From Anaerolineales bacterium UBA1136 (GTDB taxonomy: Bacteria; Chloroflexota; Anaerolineae; Anaerolineales; UBA11657): a stretch of 16,947 nucleotides of DNA. Position numbers and translations under genes: made by a program. Below are positions 6,951-14,160 of the stretch, in pieces. Location of the stretch: NCBI GenBank assembly GCA_002311455.1, contig DCAJ01000030.1, positions 64,094 through 81,040 of the forward strand, written 5' to 3'. Under the pieces are notes generated by a model that ran no database searches, was not told the origin of the DNA, and saw nothing but the letters and a program-made list of their open reading frames with translations. Position 1 is the stretch's first letter. The number at the start of each line of letters is the position of its first letter.

Positions 6951-8480
6951 TTATCTGCGTCTACCTATCACCATATAACCCGCTATACCAGCAGCAGAGA
7001 GCAACAACATTACTCCAAATGCGCCCATCAAGGCAGGCCTAAGTGGCGAGTCTTCTGGCTCAACAGTAGCAGTTTCTAAGTCCTCTCCTGTAAACTGAGC
7101 GCCGAACTCAAGGTTGGCACTGCTATCCGTAGCTAGAGTTAGATCCCAGTCTACTCTGGTGGTAGGAGTATGACCAACAGGAGCTGTTGATATCACCCTA
7201 TAAGTTCCTGTAGCCAGCTCAGCAAAACAGTATGGCTCACTTGCCCCATCAGTAGTATAAGTGTCAACAGTTTCACCGTTTTCCAAATTCACAAGATTGA
7301 AGATTCCATCAGACACTAAGGTTTCCCCAGAGTCTAACACCCCGTTTCCATTAAGGTCAGAAAACAATGTAACACATATAGCAGCACTTTCATCTGGGGC
7401 TGGTGTCGATTCTTCAACTTCAGCATCTTGTTGTACACTTTCCCCTTCTTCAGACGAATCTTCAACAACGCTATCTTCTGATTCTGTAGTTTGTTCATCC
7501 GAGGTTGTGTTATCTGCTGGAACAGGAGTCTCGTTAATCTCTGTGCTTCCATTTGTAGAAACAGCATTTTGCGCTTCGCGAAGTACTAATACATCGCCGG
7601 GGTGTATAGTGTCACCAGCTAGGTCCGGATTCAACCGCCTAATTTTATCTAGACACTCTATGGTTTCGCCACAAGCAATAGTAGCAATGTGTACCAAATT
7701 GTCGTTTGGTTTTACATAATATATAATCTTTCCAGCATCGTCAGGGGTTGGCATAGGGAAATCAGTTGGAGCCACGAGCGCACCAGGGTCCTGGGTTGCC
7801 TCCACTGCTTGAGTAGCCTGTTCAGTTGCAGCCCCAGCACTAACCTCTGTAGCTACCGTCGACCCAACTTCCACAAACGAAGCATTATCCCAATACACAT
7901 CGTTGTGTTTGCGTGCAGTGGCCGCTTCTGCCCACGTGAATACTGTTGCGGTAGTGTCGGTTGCCACAATCTCAACGCTCATTAGACTATAGTTGTCGGT
8001 ATAAGTATAAACACCTGACCAGGTAATATTGGGGTCAGCCGCATATGTGCTACCTGGACTAATTCCTATTCTCAAATTGATCGTACCTGTAGAGGTAGCC
8101 GATTCGTCTCCAGTGCTAGCCCATGCGTGCCCATAAACTGTGAACTTATAACTCTTACCAACTGTTAGGCCATTAATTGTCTGCTGCAATCCTGCAGAGT
8201 ATGCAATATTGGCAGCTTCTAACTGTTGGGCATTAGCCCCCTCACTTACCCGCCTTATATCTATGGTGCTAGTTATCTGTTTGAATGCAGGTGTTCCAGA
8301 AACCACCCACTTCAGCCATCCACTTGCTACACCATCTGCAGCGAAAGAGTTTTCGAAACCAGGATTTGTGAGTAAATTTGTTTGAAGCTGAGGTGCAGCC
8401 ATTGAGATGGCATACATGACGCTAGATGTTGCTAAAACAAGCACGCTAGCTAACAACCTTATGTATAGTTTCCGGTTCAT
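6951..8480 (-). CDS. Secreted LysM and SdrD-B-like surface protein with C-terminal membrane anchor (509 aa)
   Basis: A signal peptide (residues 1-29, basic start, hydrophobic core, AA-P end) leads into a galactose-binding/CBM-like jelly roll at about 34-204 (NLLTNPGFEN, SGWLKW, GLQQTINGLTVGKSYKFTVYG, DNASFVEV). A LysM domain follows at 252-300 (YYVKPNDNLVHIA, LNPDL, IHPGDVLVL), then an acidic Ser/Glu/Thr linker (about 305-365). Next is an SdrD-B-like module with a Ca-binding loop D375-x-N377-x-N379-x3-D383-x2-E386. A transmembrane helix at about 483-505 ends in R-R-R. The four cysteines make two local pairs, 270/276 in LysM and 369/418 in the SdrD-B-like module, suggesting disulfides outside the cell. 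LysM suggests binding to peptidoglycan or another GlcNAc polymer. It is transcribed away from uvrC, and a TATAAT lies 11 nt before its ATG. The function is unknown beyond a surface/wall-attached role. Confidence 0.85.
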   Translation of the reverse strand: MNRKLYIRLLASVLVLATSSVMYAISMAAPQLQTNLLTNPGFENSFAADGVASGWLKWVVSGTPAFKQITSTIDIRRVSEGANAQQLEAANIAYSAGLQQTINGLTVGKSYKFTVYGHAWASTGDESATSTGTINLRIGISPGSTYAADPNITWSGVYTYTDNYSLMSVEIVATDTTATVFTWAEAATARKHNDVYWDNASFVEVGSTVATEVSAGAATEQATQAVEATQDPGALVAPTDFPMPTPDDAGKIIYYVKPNDNLVHIATIACGETIECLDKIRRLNPDLAGDTIHPGDVLVLREAQNAVSTNGSTEINETPVPADNTTSDEQTTESEDSVVEDSSEEGESVQQDAEVEESTPAPDESAAICVTLFSDLNGNGVLDSGETLVSDGIFNLVNLENGETVDTYTTDGASEPYCFAELATGTYRVISTAPVGHTPTTRVDWDLTLATDSSANLEFGAQFTGEDLETATVEPEDSPLRPALMGAFGVMLLLSAAGIAGYMVIGRRR

Positions 8481-8491
8481 ATTAGTCGTGG

Positions 8492-8497
8492 ATTATA
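8492..8497 (-). promoter_or_regulatory. Candidate -10 box (TATAAT) for the LysM/SdrD-B-like gene
   Basis: An exact TATAAT on the minus strand ends 11 nt before the ATG, predicting a leader of only a few bases. The -35 position falls inside the first of two 21-bp repeats (ATTACG or TTACGT at 16-17 bp spacing), which is a poor -35 match. A promoter whose -35 zone is occupied by an activator or repressor site would look like this. Confidence 0.45.
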
Positions 8498-8504
8498 GCA
8501 CAGG

Positions 8505-8546
8505 TATATTGTGACGTAATTCTAATATATTGTGACGTAATTCTAA
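8505..8546. repeat. Two exact tandem copies of a 21-bp element in the divergent LysM-gene/uvrC promoter region
   Basis: Copies at 8505-8525 and 8526-8546 are identical over 21 bp, with core ATTGTGACGTAATTC. The period equals two DNA turns, so two bound proteins would sit on the same face. Copy 1 begins 8 bp beyond the TATAAT of the LysM-protein gene on the minus strand. The elements are centred about 80 and 59 bp upstream of the uvrC start. They look like operators for a transcription factor acting on one or both divergent genes; a recent tandem duplication without function is the alternative. Confidence 0.6.
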
Positions 8547-8591
8547 GGCGTCTGACTCATTAAAACTGCGGCTTACAAGGGAACTACATGC

Positions 8592-8597
8592 TACAAT
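8592..8597 (+). promoter_or_regulatory. Candidate -10 box (TACAAT) for the uvrC operon
   Basis: TACAAT ends 7 nt before the uvrC ATG and would place transcription start at about the start codon. No Shine-Dalgarno is present between it and the ATG. The -35 region is not convincing: CTTACA at 8572-8577 leaves only 14 bp of spacer. Confidence 0.3.
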
Positions 8598-8604
8598 CCT
8601 GCTG

Positions 8605-10470
8605 ATGTATGGTTCAAACCGTTCAATTAAAGAGCAAATTAGAAATTTGCCCAGTAAGCCAGGCTGCTATCTAATGAAAGACATGGATGGTAAAGTGCTG
8701 TATATAGGCAAAGCAACAAATATACGTACAAGAGTTCGGTCATACTTCCACAGCTCGGCACAACACAGTCCTCGGACACGCGAACTTGTGCGAAAAATCA
8801 ATGATATTGACTGGATTATCCAAAAATCAGAGCTAGAGTCTTTGCTACTAGAATACAATTTGATCGCTCGCCACAAACCCAAATACAACGTGCGCTGGAA
8901 AGACGACAAGCGCTACCCATATATCAAGGTTCATTGGGGAGATCAATTCCCTAAAGTAACGGTCACTCGTAAACGCGTAGAAAGAAACGATGGACACCGC
9001 TACTTTGGTCCTTATACAAACGTATGGGCAGTGCACCAAAGCCTAGATTTACTGCGGAAAATATTCCCTTATTTGACCTGCGATAGAGTAATCACAGGAG
9101 CAGACCAACGTGCTTGCTTATATTGGGATATAAAGTTATGTAACGCCCCTTGTATTGGTAATTGTAGTGAACAAGACTATCGTCTAATGATTGATGATCT
9201 CTGTGGTTTCTTGCAAGGCCGCACCGAATCAATTACAAGCCGAATTCGTGATGATATGCATACCGCATCTAAACTACAGAGGTACGAGAGAGCAGCAGTG
9301 TTACGAGACCAACTTGATGCAATAGATAGAGTGGTTGCCAAACAGCAGGTTATCAGCTCTAACAAAGTAGATATGGATGTGATCGCCTTAGCTAGGAAAA
9401 AAAACGATGCTTGCGTGCAGGTATTTTTCGTCCGATTAGGCAAACTTATTGGGCGTGAGTACTACTTACTGGAAGGGACAGCTGATGAAAGCAATAAAGC
9501 AATACTTGCTGCGTTTGTAAAGCAGTTCTACCACGTATCAACCTTCGTACCACGTGAAATACTGCTGCCAGAACGTCTATCAGAAGCTACAGTTATTGAG
9601 AAATGGTTAAGTGGCCTCCATTCTAAATCTAAGACAAGAATTATAGTTCCACAACGTGGTTCAAAACGCAACCTTGTACTAATGGCTGCAGAAAACGCTT
9701 CGGTGACTTTAGATGCTATTAGAGCGCAATGGCACTCAGACACACAGAAACAGGAGGTAGCACTGGCTGAATTGAAAACACGCCTGATGCTCCCTAAAAC
9801 ACCAAAACGTATTGAGTGTTTCGATATATCCCACACACAAGGTGCTCAAATCACAGGAAGTATGGTGGTGTTTCATCAGGGCACTCCTGATAAATCACAC
9901 TACCGTCGTTTCATAATACGGACGGTTGATGGCCCGGATGACTACGCGAGCATGAGAGAGATATTGGTGCGCAGGTTCCGACGATGGTTAAACCACCACG
10001 ACGCACAATCTGAGGACGGAAAACCGAACGACTCATTTGCGAAAACCCCTGACCTATTGCTGATAGATGGTGGAAAAGGACATCTCAGCGTCGCCCTCGA
10101 TGTTCTACAAGATTTTAGTTTAAACAGTACGATCTCAGTGGCAGCAATCTCGAAACAAAAAGAAGAATTGCACTTACCGGGACAGAAACGCTCAATATTG
10201 CTAAATACTCAATCTTCAGGTATGTTTCTAGTTCAGCGCATACGAGATGAAGCTCATCGCTTTGCATTGCAGCATCACCGTCTCCGCCGCAGAAAATCCA
10301 GTATTACCTCGCAACTAGAGAGAATACCAGGAATTGGGCCCAAACGTCGTAAATCGCTACTCAGACGCTTCGGTTCCCTAGAACAGATACGTAAAGCCAA
10401 CTTGGCTGAGTTGATAGAAGCTGATGGTATGACTATAAAGTCTGCGCAATCAATCAAAGATGAGTTGTGA
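8605..10470 (+). CDS. uvrC: Excinuclease ABC subunit C (UvrC), 621 aa
   Basis: This is the nuclease subunit of nucleotide excision repair, which joins the UvrB-DNA complex and cuts on both sides of a lesion. The N-terminal GIY-YIG nuclease (residues about 14-92) has GCYLM and VLYIGKA followed by NIRTRVRSYF. A cysteine-bearing stretch (CLYWDIKLCNAPCIG, about 171-185) and a UVR/UvrB-binding helix pair (YERAAVLRDQLDAI, about 230-245) follow. The RNase H-like 5' incision domain (about 405-560) has IECFDISHTQG and the acidic DLLLIDGGKGH strand. A helix-hairpin-helix pair (IPGIGPKRRKSLL, about 570-621) closes the protein. Length is normal. The gene opens a compact plus-strand run, and its TGA overlaps the GTG of murJ (GTGA), so the two are likely translationally coupled. 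Confidence 0.97.
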   Translation: MYGSNRSIKEQIRNLPSKPGCYLMKDMDGKVLYIGKATNIRTRVRSYFHSSAQHSPRTRELVRKINDIDWIIQKSELESLLLEYNLIARHKPKYNVRWKDDKRYPYIKVHWGDQFPKVTVTRKRVERNDGHRYFGPYTNVWAVHQSLDLLRKIFPYLTCDRVITGADQRACLYWDIKLCNAPCIGNCSEQDYRLMIDDLCGFLQGRTESITSRIRDDMHTASKLQRYERAAVLRDQLDAIDRVVAKQQVISSNKVDMDVIALARKKNDACVQVFFVRLGKLIGREYYLLEGTADESNKAILAAFVKQFYHVSTFVPREILLPERLSEATVIEKWLSGLHSKSKTRIIVPQRGSKRNLVLMAAENASVTLDAIRAQWHSDTQKQEVALAELKTRLMLPKTPKRIECFDISHTQGAQITGSMVVFHQGTPDKSHYRRFIIRTVDGPDDYASMREILVRRFRRWLNHHDAQSEDGKPNDSFAKTPDLLLIDGGKGHLSVALDVLQDFSLNSTISVAAISKQKEELHLPGQKRSILLNTQSSGMFLVQRIRDEAHRFALQHHRLRRRKSSITSQLERIPGIGPKRRKSLLRRFGSLEQIRKANLAELIEADGMTIKSAQSIKDEL

Positions 10471-12125
10471 AGCACTCAGATAAATATATTATGAACTCCG
10501 ATTCAGGCATTACAAGAGCAGCAAATGCTCAAGACGACTCGCTTCCTGAAGAATTAGCAAGTGTGGCTAGGGCCGCTTCTATAATTGTCATAGGCAACAT
10601 TATCTCGCGTATTCTGGGTTTAGTTAGAGATATTGCAAAATCATACTACTTCGGCGCCACCGGTCTTGTGAGCGCTTTTAACATAGCATCCAAGATACCT
10701 ATGTGGTTTTACGATTTGCTGGCAGGAGGAATGATTAATGCGGCTCTCATACCCGTTTTTAGTACATATTCCCGAGCAGAAAATCGTCGAGAACTATGGT
10801 TAATCACCTCATTCTTGTTGACGCTTTGCGTAGCCCTATTAACCCCTCTAGTAATTTTAGGAGAGATTTTCGCGGAAAAAATAGCTTGGCTAGTAAGTGG
10901 AGGGATGACCTTCGAAACACTAGAAACCACCGCGAAACTACTACGCATCACGCTACCTGCCATACTATTCCTCAATTTCGCTGGCATACTGGCTGGGTTG
11001 CTTTATTCACTAAAACGATTCGCTCTACCAGCATTTAATGCAGCTATGTTCAATCTAGGTATTGTCTTGTCAACTATATTGTTCGCAAGAAGTTTGGGTG
11101 TGTATGCTTTAGCTGTAGGGTTGCTTGCTGGATCTGTATTACAAGTCATACTTCAGCTTCCAGGAATACGCGATACTCAATTAAGTCTGGTTATCGACTG
11201 GCATCATCCTGCCATACGAAGAATAGCGAGACTGTACTTACCTATAGCGCTGGGGCTAATTGTTGATATGATTAGCCGAGGTATATCATACCGACTGGCA
11301 TCCACTACAGGCGACCAGAGTATTGCTTGGATGGACTATGCAACAACTATCATGCAGTTCCCTCTTGGTCTCACATCTACAGCTATTTCTATAGCAATTC
11401 TACCAACTCTAGCTAGACAGGCAAACTTGAGCAATGGGTCGGGCAACAAAGACTTTTTAGCAACGCTTGCTCATGCACTAAGATTGGTGATTGTACTAAT
11501 AGTGCCGGCTGCTATAGGATTATTAGTTCTAGCACGGCCCGTTGTTGAACTAATATTGGAGCACGGGGACTTTCTACCCAAAGATACTGACATGACTACG
11601 TATGTTCTCCGACTATATTTAGCTGGAATAATAGCGGCTGCTCTTGACCTACCTCTGATAAACGCTTTTTATGCTCGACAAGAGGCGTGGACACCAGCTC
11701 TAGTAGGTGTTGTAGGTGTAATTGTATATCTAGTAGTCGCACTAACACCTTCTATGTTCCGTCCTATGCAATTAGGGGATCTTATTATTGCCAACTCAAT
11801 ACAATTATGTTATCACGCAGTGTCTATGTATATATTGCTGCATCGGCGCGTTGGTAGTATGCGTGGACACCGTCTGGGGTTTACAGCCACCAGAGCAATA
11901 CTAGCAGCAGGCATAATGGGGTTAGTCACAGCAGGCACATTGTGGAGCACCGCACTTATATCGTGGCCTAACCAGGTGTTAAAAGAACTGGTCTCCGTAT
12001 TTATTCCTGGCACAATTGGTACACTATGCTATCTAACCCTTATGAATTTCATGAAAGTGCCTGAATTAACACAAATATTTCGACTAATGAAGCCTATTAA
12101 ACATCCTACAACATCGAATGATTAG
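10467..12125 (+). CDS. murJ: MurJ/MviN-family lipid II flippase, divergent in cavity residues (552 aa)
   Basis: This is a polytopic membrane protein of the MVF/MATE-like exporter family, which flips undecaprenyl-linked peptidoglycan precursors to the outer face. The family N-terminal signature is clear: SRILGLVRD (47-55), AFNIASKIP (70-78) and GGMINAALIPVFS (87-99). Later blocks such as LPAILFLNFAGILAGLLYS, QLPGI, QFPLGLTSTAISIAILPTLA and NAFYARQEAWTP also follow MurJ. By my alignment with E. coli MurJ, Arg18 and Arg24 are kept (R48, R54). Asp39, Arg52 and Arg270 fall on uncharged Ser69, Tyr82 and a Thr in DYATTIMQFP. The GTG start at 10467 overlaps the uvrC stop; ATG at 10491 is an alternative. 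The 3' end overlaps the next gene by 8 nt. Role in wall export is likely, but the cargo may not be standard lipid II. Confidence 0.9.
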   Translation: MKHSDKYIMNSDSGITRAANAQDDSLPEELASVARAASIIVIGNIISRILGLVRDIAKSYYFGATGLVSAFNIASKIPMWFYDLLAGGMINAALIPVFSTYSRAENRRELWLITSFLLTLCVALLTPLVILGEIFAEKIAWLVSGGMTFETLETTAKLLRITLPAILFLNFAGILAGLLYSLKRFALPAFNAAMFNLGIVLSTILFARSLGVYALAVGLLAGSVLQVILQLPGIRDTQLSLVIDWHHPAIRRIARLYLPIALGLIVDMISRGISYRLASTTGDQSIAWMDYATTIMQFPLGLTSTAISIAILPTLARQANLSNGSGNKDFLATLAHALRLVIVLIVPAAIGLLVLARPVVELILEHGDFLPKDTDMTTYVLRLYLAGIIAAALDLPLINAFYARQEAWTPALVGVVGVIVYLVVALTPSMFRPMQLGDLIIANSIQLCYHAVSMYILLHRRVGSMRGHRLGFTATRAILAAGIMGLVTAGTLWSTALISWPNQVLKELVSVFIPGTIGTLCYLTLMNFMKVPELTQIFRLMKPIKHPTTSND

Positions 12126-12921
12126 CACTGATCACGACAACCTACCATCGCTACCTGCTGGACTATACGACGAGAAGTACTTCTTGTCATCCTGCGAGGG
12201 GTTCGATGAGTTTAATTCAACTAGCGGCGTACAGCTTTCTCTAAGACTACAAAAATCTTTAGAATACGCTAACATAGAGTCTGGAATGAAAGTTCTAGAC
12301 ATAGGCTCTGGTCGCGGAGAAATTATAAGTGCGTGCTCCAAGTTAGGGGCTGATGCATATGGAATAGACTACGCCGCCGCAGCTGTGAACATAAGCCGAC
12401 TCAGTGAAGAAAACAACAGCCAAGTGTCACTAGCGGACGCTAAGGATTTGCCTTTTCCTCACAATTGCTTTGACAGAATCCTTATACTGGATGTTGTTGA
12501 ACATCTATTTCCCTGGGAGTTGCAAAGGGCTCTCCAACAAGTGTATCGTGTATTGAAACAGGATGGTCTGATAATAATACATACTGCACCAAATGCTTGG
12601 TACGATCTATATGCATATCCTTTCGTGCGATTATTTCGAATTATGCTAGGTCAGGGACGCTCATACCCTGCAAACCCACGAGCGCTGAACGTGGCTGTAA
12701 ATCTCGAGGTGCATGTCAACGAACAGAGTGCCTTGAGTATGTGGCTACATCTTCGGAAGTCTGGTTTTAGTAGCAAGGTTTGGTTGGATACTCCTCCCCA
12801 AAACAGAAATGGGTCCGCATGGTTGTCTGGAATCAGAAAACTTCTATTCGGCGCTCCGCCATTTAGGTGGTTCTTCCAAAGGGAGGTGTTCGCAGTAGCT
12901 TGGCGAAAAACAAAATCGTGA
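12118..12921 (+). CDS. Class I SAM-dependent methyltransferase (267 aa)
   Basis: A Rossmann-fold methyltransferase is shown by motif I V59-L-D-I-G-S-G-R-G67, the acidic end of strand 2 at D84 (YGIDY), motif II region DAKDLPFPHNCFD (107-119), the ILDVVEH block (123-129) and LKQDGLIIIHTAPN after it. This is the small-molecule/UbiE-like arrangement (PF08241/PF13489 type). The C-terminal third contains aromatic-rich segments (WYDLYAYPFVRLF) that may build an acceptor pocket or contact the membrane. The substrate is unknown. Its place between murJ and a sortase, sharing overlaps with both (ATGATTAG with murJ, GTGA with the sortase), makes a cell-envelope substrate such as a lipid carrier or surface sugar a reasonable inference. 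No Shine-Dalgarno is visible, consistent with coupling to murJ translation. Confidence 0.85.
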   Translation: MISTDHDNLPSLPAGLYDEKYFLSSCEGFDEFNSTSGVQLSLRLQKSLEYANIESGMKVLDIGSGRGEIISACSKLGADAYGIDYAAAAVNISRLSEENNSQVSLADAKDLPFPHNCFDRILILDVVEHLFPWELQRALQQVYRVLKQDGLIIIHTAPNAWYDLYAYPFVRLFRIMLGQGRSYPANPRALNVAVNLEVHVNEQSALSMWLHLRKSGFSSKVWLDTPPQNRNGSAWLSGIRKLLFGAPPFRWFFQREVFAVAWRKTKS

Positions 12922-13796
12922 AAGATCGTCGATCAGTGGATGACCTCTCAATAGAAGAGCTTGAGCGCATACTCAAGATAAAGAAAAGCAGTGCCCGAGA
13001 GGAGAGGCTGCGAAACTATAGAGAAACTGGGCGTGCCCTCCAATCTAACATAGATACGTCAGGAACAGAAACCTGGTCGCCTCCTCGCCGCAAGCTTCGA
13101 ATCGGCAGTGTGACTAGTCGCGCTCTGTGGATCCTAGAGATAACAGCTGTGGCCGGCTTAGTTTACTTAGGGTATGACTTGTGGCAAGCAAGAGAGGTCA
13201 TCAACAAAGAAGTAAAAGAGGTGATTTCCGCGGAAGCTTATCCCACTTCTTCTCCTACAGCCATAATTACTGCGTTGGTACTACCTGGCGGACACGTTCC
13301 CCCTACAGACCCTGGCGGCGCTCGGCCCAACGACTCTGAAATACCAGAAAACTTACGGCCTCTAGTGCAGGCTTTACCACCTGTTGTTATTCCCACCCCA
13401 GGCGCAAGACAGGCAACACGCATAGTTATTACATCAATACAGGTAGACGCGCCAATTGTTCAGGGTGATGGTTGGGAACAACTACGTCGAGGAGTAGGGC
13501 AGCACATTGGCACAACTAGCCCGGGCCAAAAAGGTAACTTAGTATTGTCCGCACACAACGATATATTTGGCGAGATTTTCAGAGACTTAGATATGTTGTT
13601 GCCTGGGGACACAGTTACCATTAATACAATGGGTGAACAGTTCACGTATGTGATAAAAGAAACAGAGATTGTAGAGCCAACTGCGGTTAATGTTATGGAT
13701 CCAACTACAGCACCAACTCTGACACTGATATCCTGTTACCCATATCTTATTGACAACAAGCGCATAGTGGTTTTTGGTGAGTTGCAGGAATCATAG
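12918..13796 (+). CDS. Sortase family transpeptidase with long cytoplasmic N-terminus (about 292 aa)
   Basis: The C-terminal domain has the complete sortase active site: His in LSAHND (H213), Cys in LTLISCYPY (C273) and Arg in NKRIVVFGEL (R282), numbered from the GTG at 12918. The short strands and TLISC motif resemble class D/E enzymes. A membrane helix lies at about 69-86 (ALWILEITAVAGLVYLGYD). Before it is a highly charged cytoplasmic segment (DDLSIEELERIL, AREERLRNYRETGR). A Pro/Gly-rich linker of about 50 residues (about 112-165) separates helix and enzyme. The GTG at 12918 overlaps the preceding TGA exactly as uvrC/murJ do. TTG 12900, with GGGAGG 13 nt before it, and GTG 12867 are in-frame alternatives. 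The enzyme would join surface proteins to wall or one another outside the membrane. No neighbouring protein shows an obvious LPXTG signal. Confidence 0.88.
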   Translation: MKDRRSVDDLSIEELERILKIKKSSAREERLRNYRETGRALQSNIDTSGTETWSPPRRKLRIGSVTSRALWILEITAVAGLVYLGYDLWQAREVINKEVKEVISAEAYPTSSPTAIITALVLPGGHVPPTDPGGARPNDSEIPENLRPLVQALPPVVIPTPGARQATRIVITSIQVDAPIVQGDGWEQLRRGVGQHIGTTSPGQKGNLVLSAHNDIFGEIFRDLDMLLPGDTVTINTMGEQFTYVIKETEIVEPTAVNVMDPTTAPTLTLISCYPYLIDNKRIVVFGELQES

Positions 13797-13817
13797 TGTT
13801 ACCCTGTACGAATCCAA

Positions 13818-13850
13818 TCACAACAGGTATCATTTATGTTGTGAGGTGGT
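13818..13850 (+). promoter_or_regulatory. Inverted repeat touching the ribosome-binding site of the small membrane protein gene
   Basis: TCACAACA (13818-13825) pairs exactly with TGTTGTGA (13837-13844) across an 11-nt loop. The right arm runs into GAGGTGG (13843-13849), the best Shine-Dalgarno candidate for the GTG at 13859. The hairpin could shield or expose this site, or partly stop transcription after the sortase; there is no T-run, so a classical intrinsic terminator is unlikely. Confidence 0.4.
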
Positions 13851-13858
13851 AAACCATT

Positions 13859-14068
13859 GTGAGCAAACGAACTAGCAGACGACAAAGAAGAAGTCAGCAG
13901 GGACAGCGAAATAAGCCACGAGGACACAGTCCTGCACTTACACGCATGCGCGCTCGTGATGCGCTCCCCACTGATTATTCTCATATTACCAAAGACCTTA
14001 AGCGTATTGCCTTTCTCGGGTCTGGCATTATTATTTGCCTCATAGCACTTTCGTTGTTAATTAACTAA
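13859..14068 (+). CDS. Small basic tail-anchored membrane protein of unknown function (69 aa)
   Basis: The first half is extremely rich in Arg, Lys, Gln and Ser (SKRTSRRQRRSQQ, NKPRGH), followed by ALTRMRARDALPTDYSHITKDLKR. A single hydrophobic helix at about 50-68 (IAFLGSGIIICLIALSLLI) ends the protein, so it should be anchored by its C-terminus with the basic part in the cytoplasm. The start is a GTG with GAGGTGG about 9 nt upstream. It is preceded by a hairpin and lies between the sortase and prfA, on the same strand. The basic tail could bind RNA, ribosomes or acidic lipid headgroups; this is inference. I do not recognise a named family. The good ribosome site, codon use and sequence organisation argue it is a real gene. 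Confidence 0.65.
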   Translation: MSKRTSRRQRRSQQGQRNKPRGHSPALTRMRARDALPTDYSHITKDLKRIAFLGSGIIICLIALSLLIN

Positions 14069-14160
14069 ATTAGCAAGCAGCTGCGTAGTAATATTGCCAC
14101 TGCTGATTATCGGACAGAAAAAGGAACCTCTAGACTACCGCCTGATGGAAGCGCCATATC

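Noticed and set aside
7261..7719. 152-codon plus-strand open frame opposite the LysM gene
   Set aside because: Low-complexity Ser/Thr-rich product mirroring the acidic linker codons; no start context and no family resemblance.
12867..12917. GTG at 12867 as the sortase start
   Set aside because: It would overlap the methyltransferase by 55 nt; the GTGA junction at 12918 matches the uvrC/murJ junction. TTG 12900 after GGGAGG remains possible.
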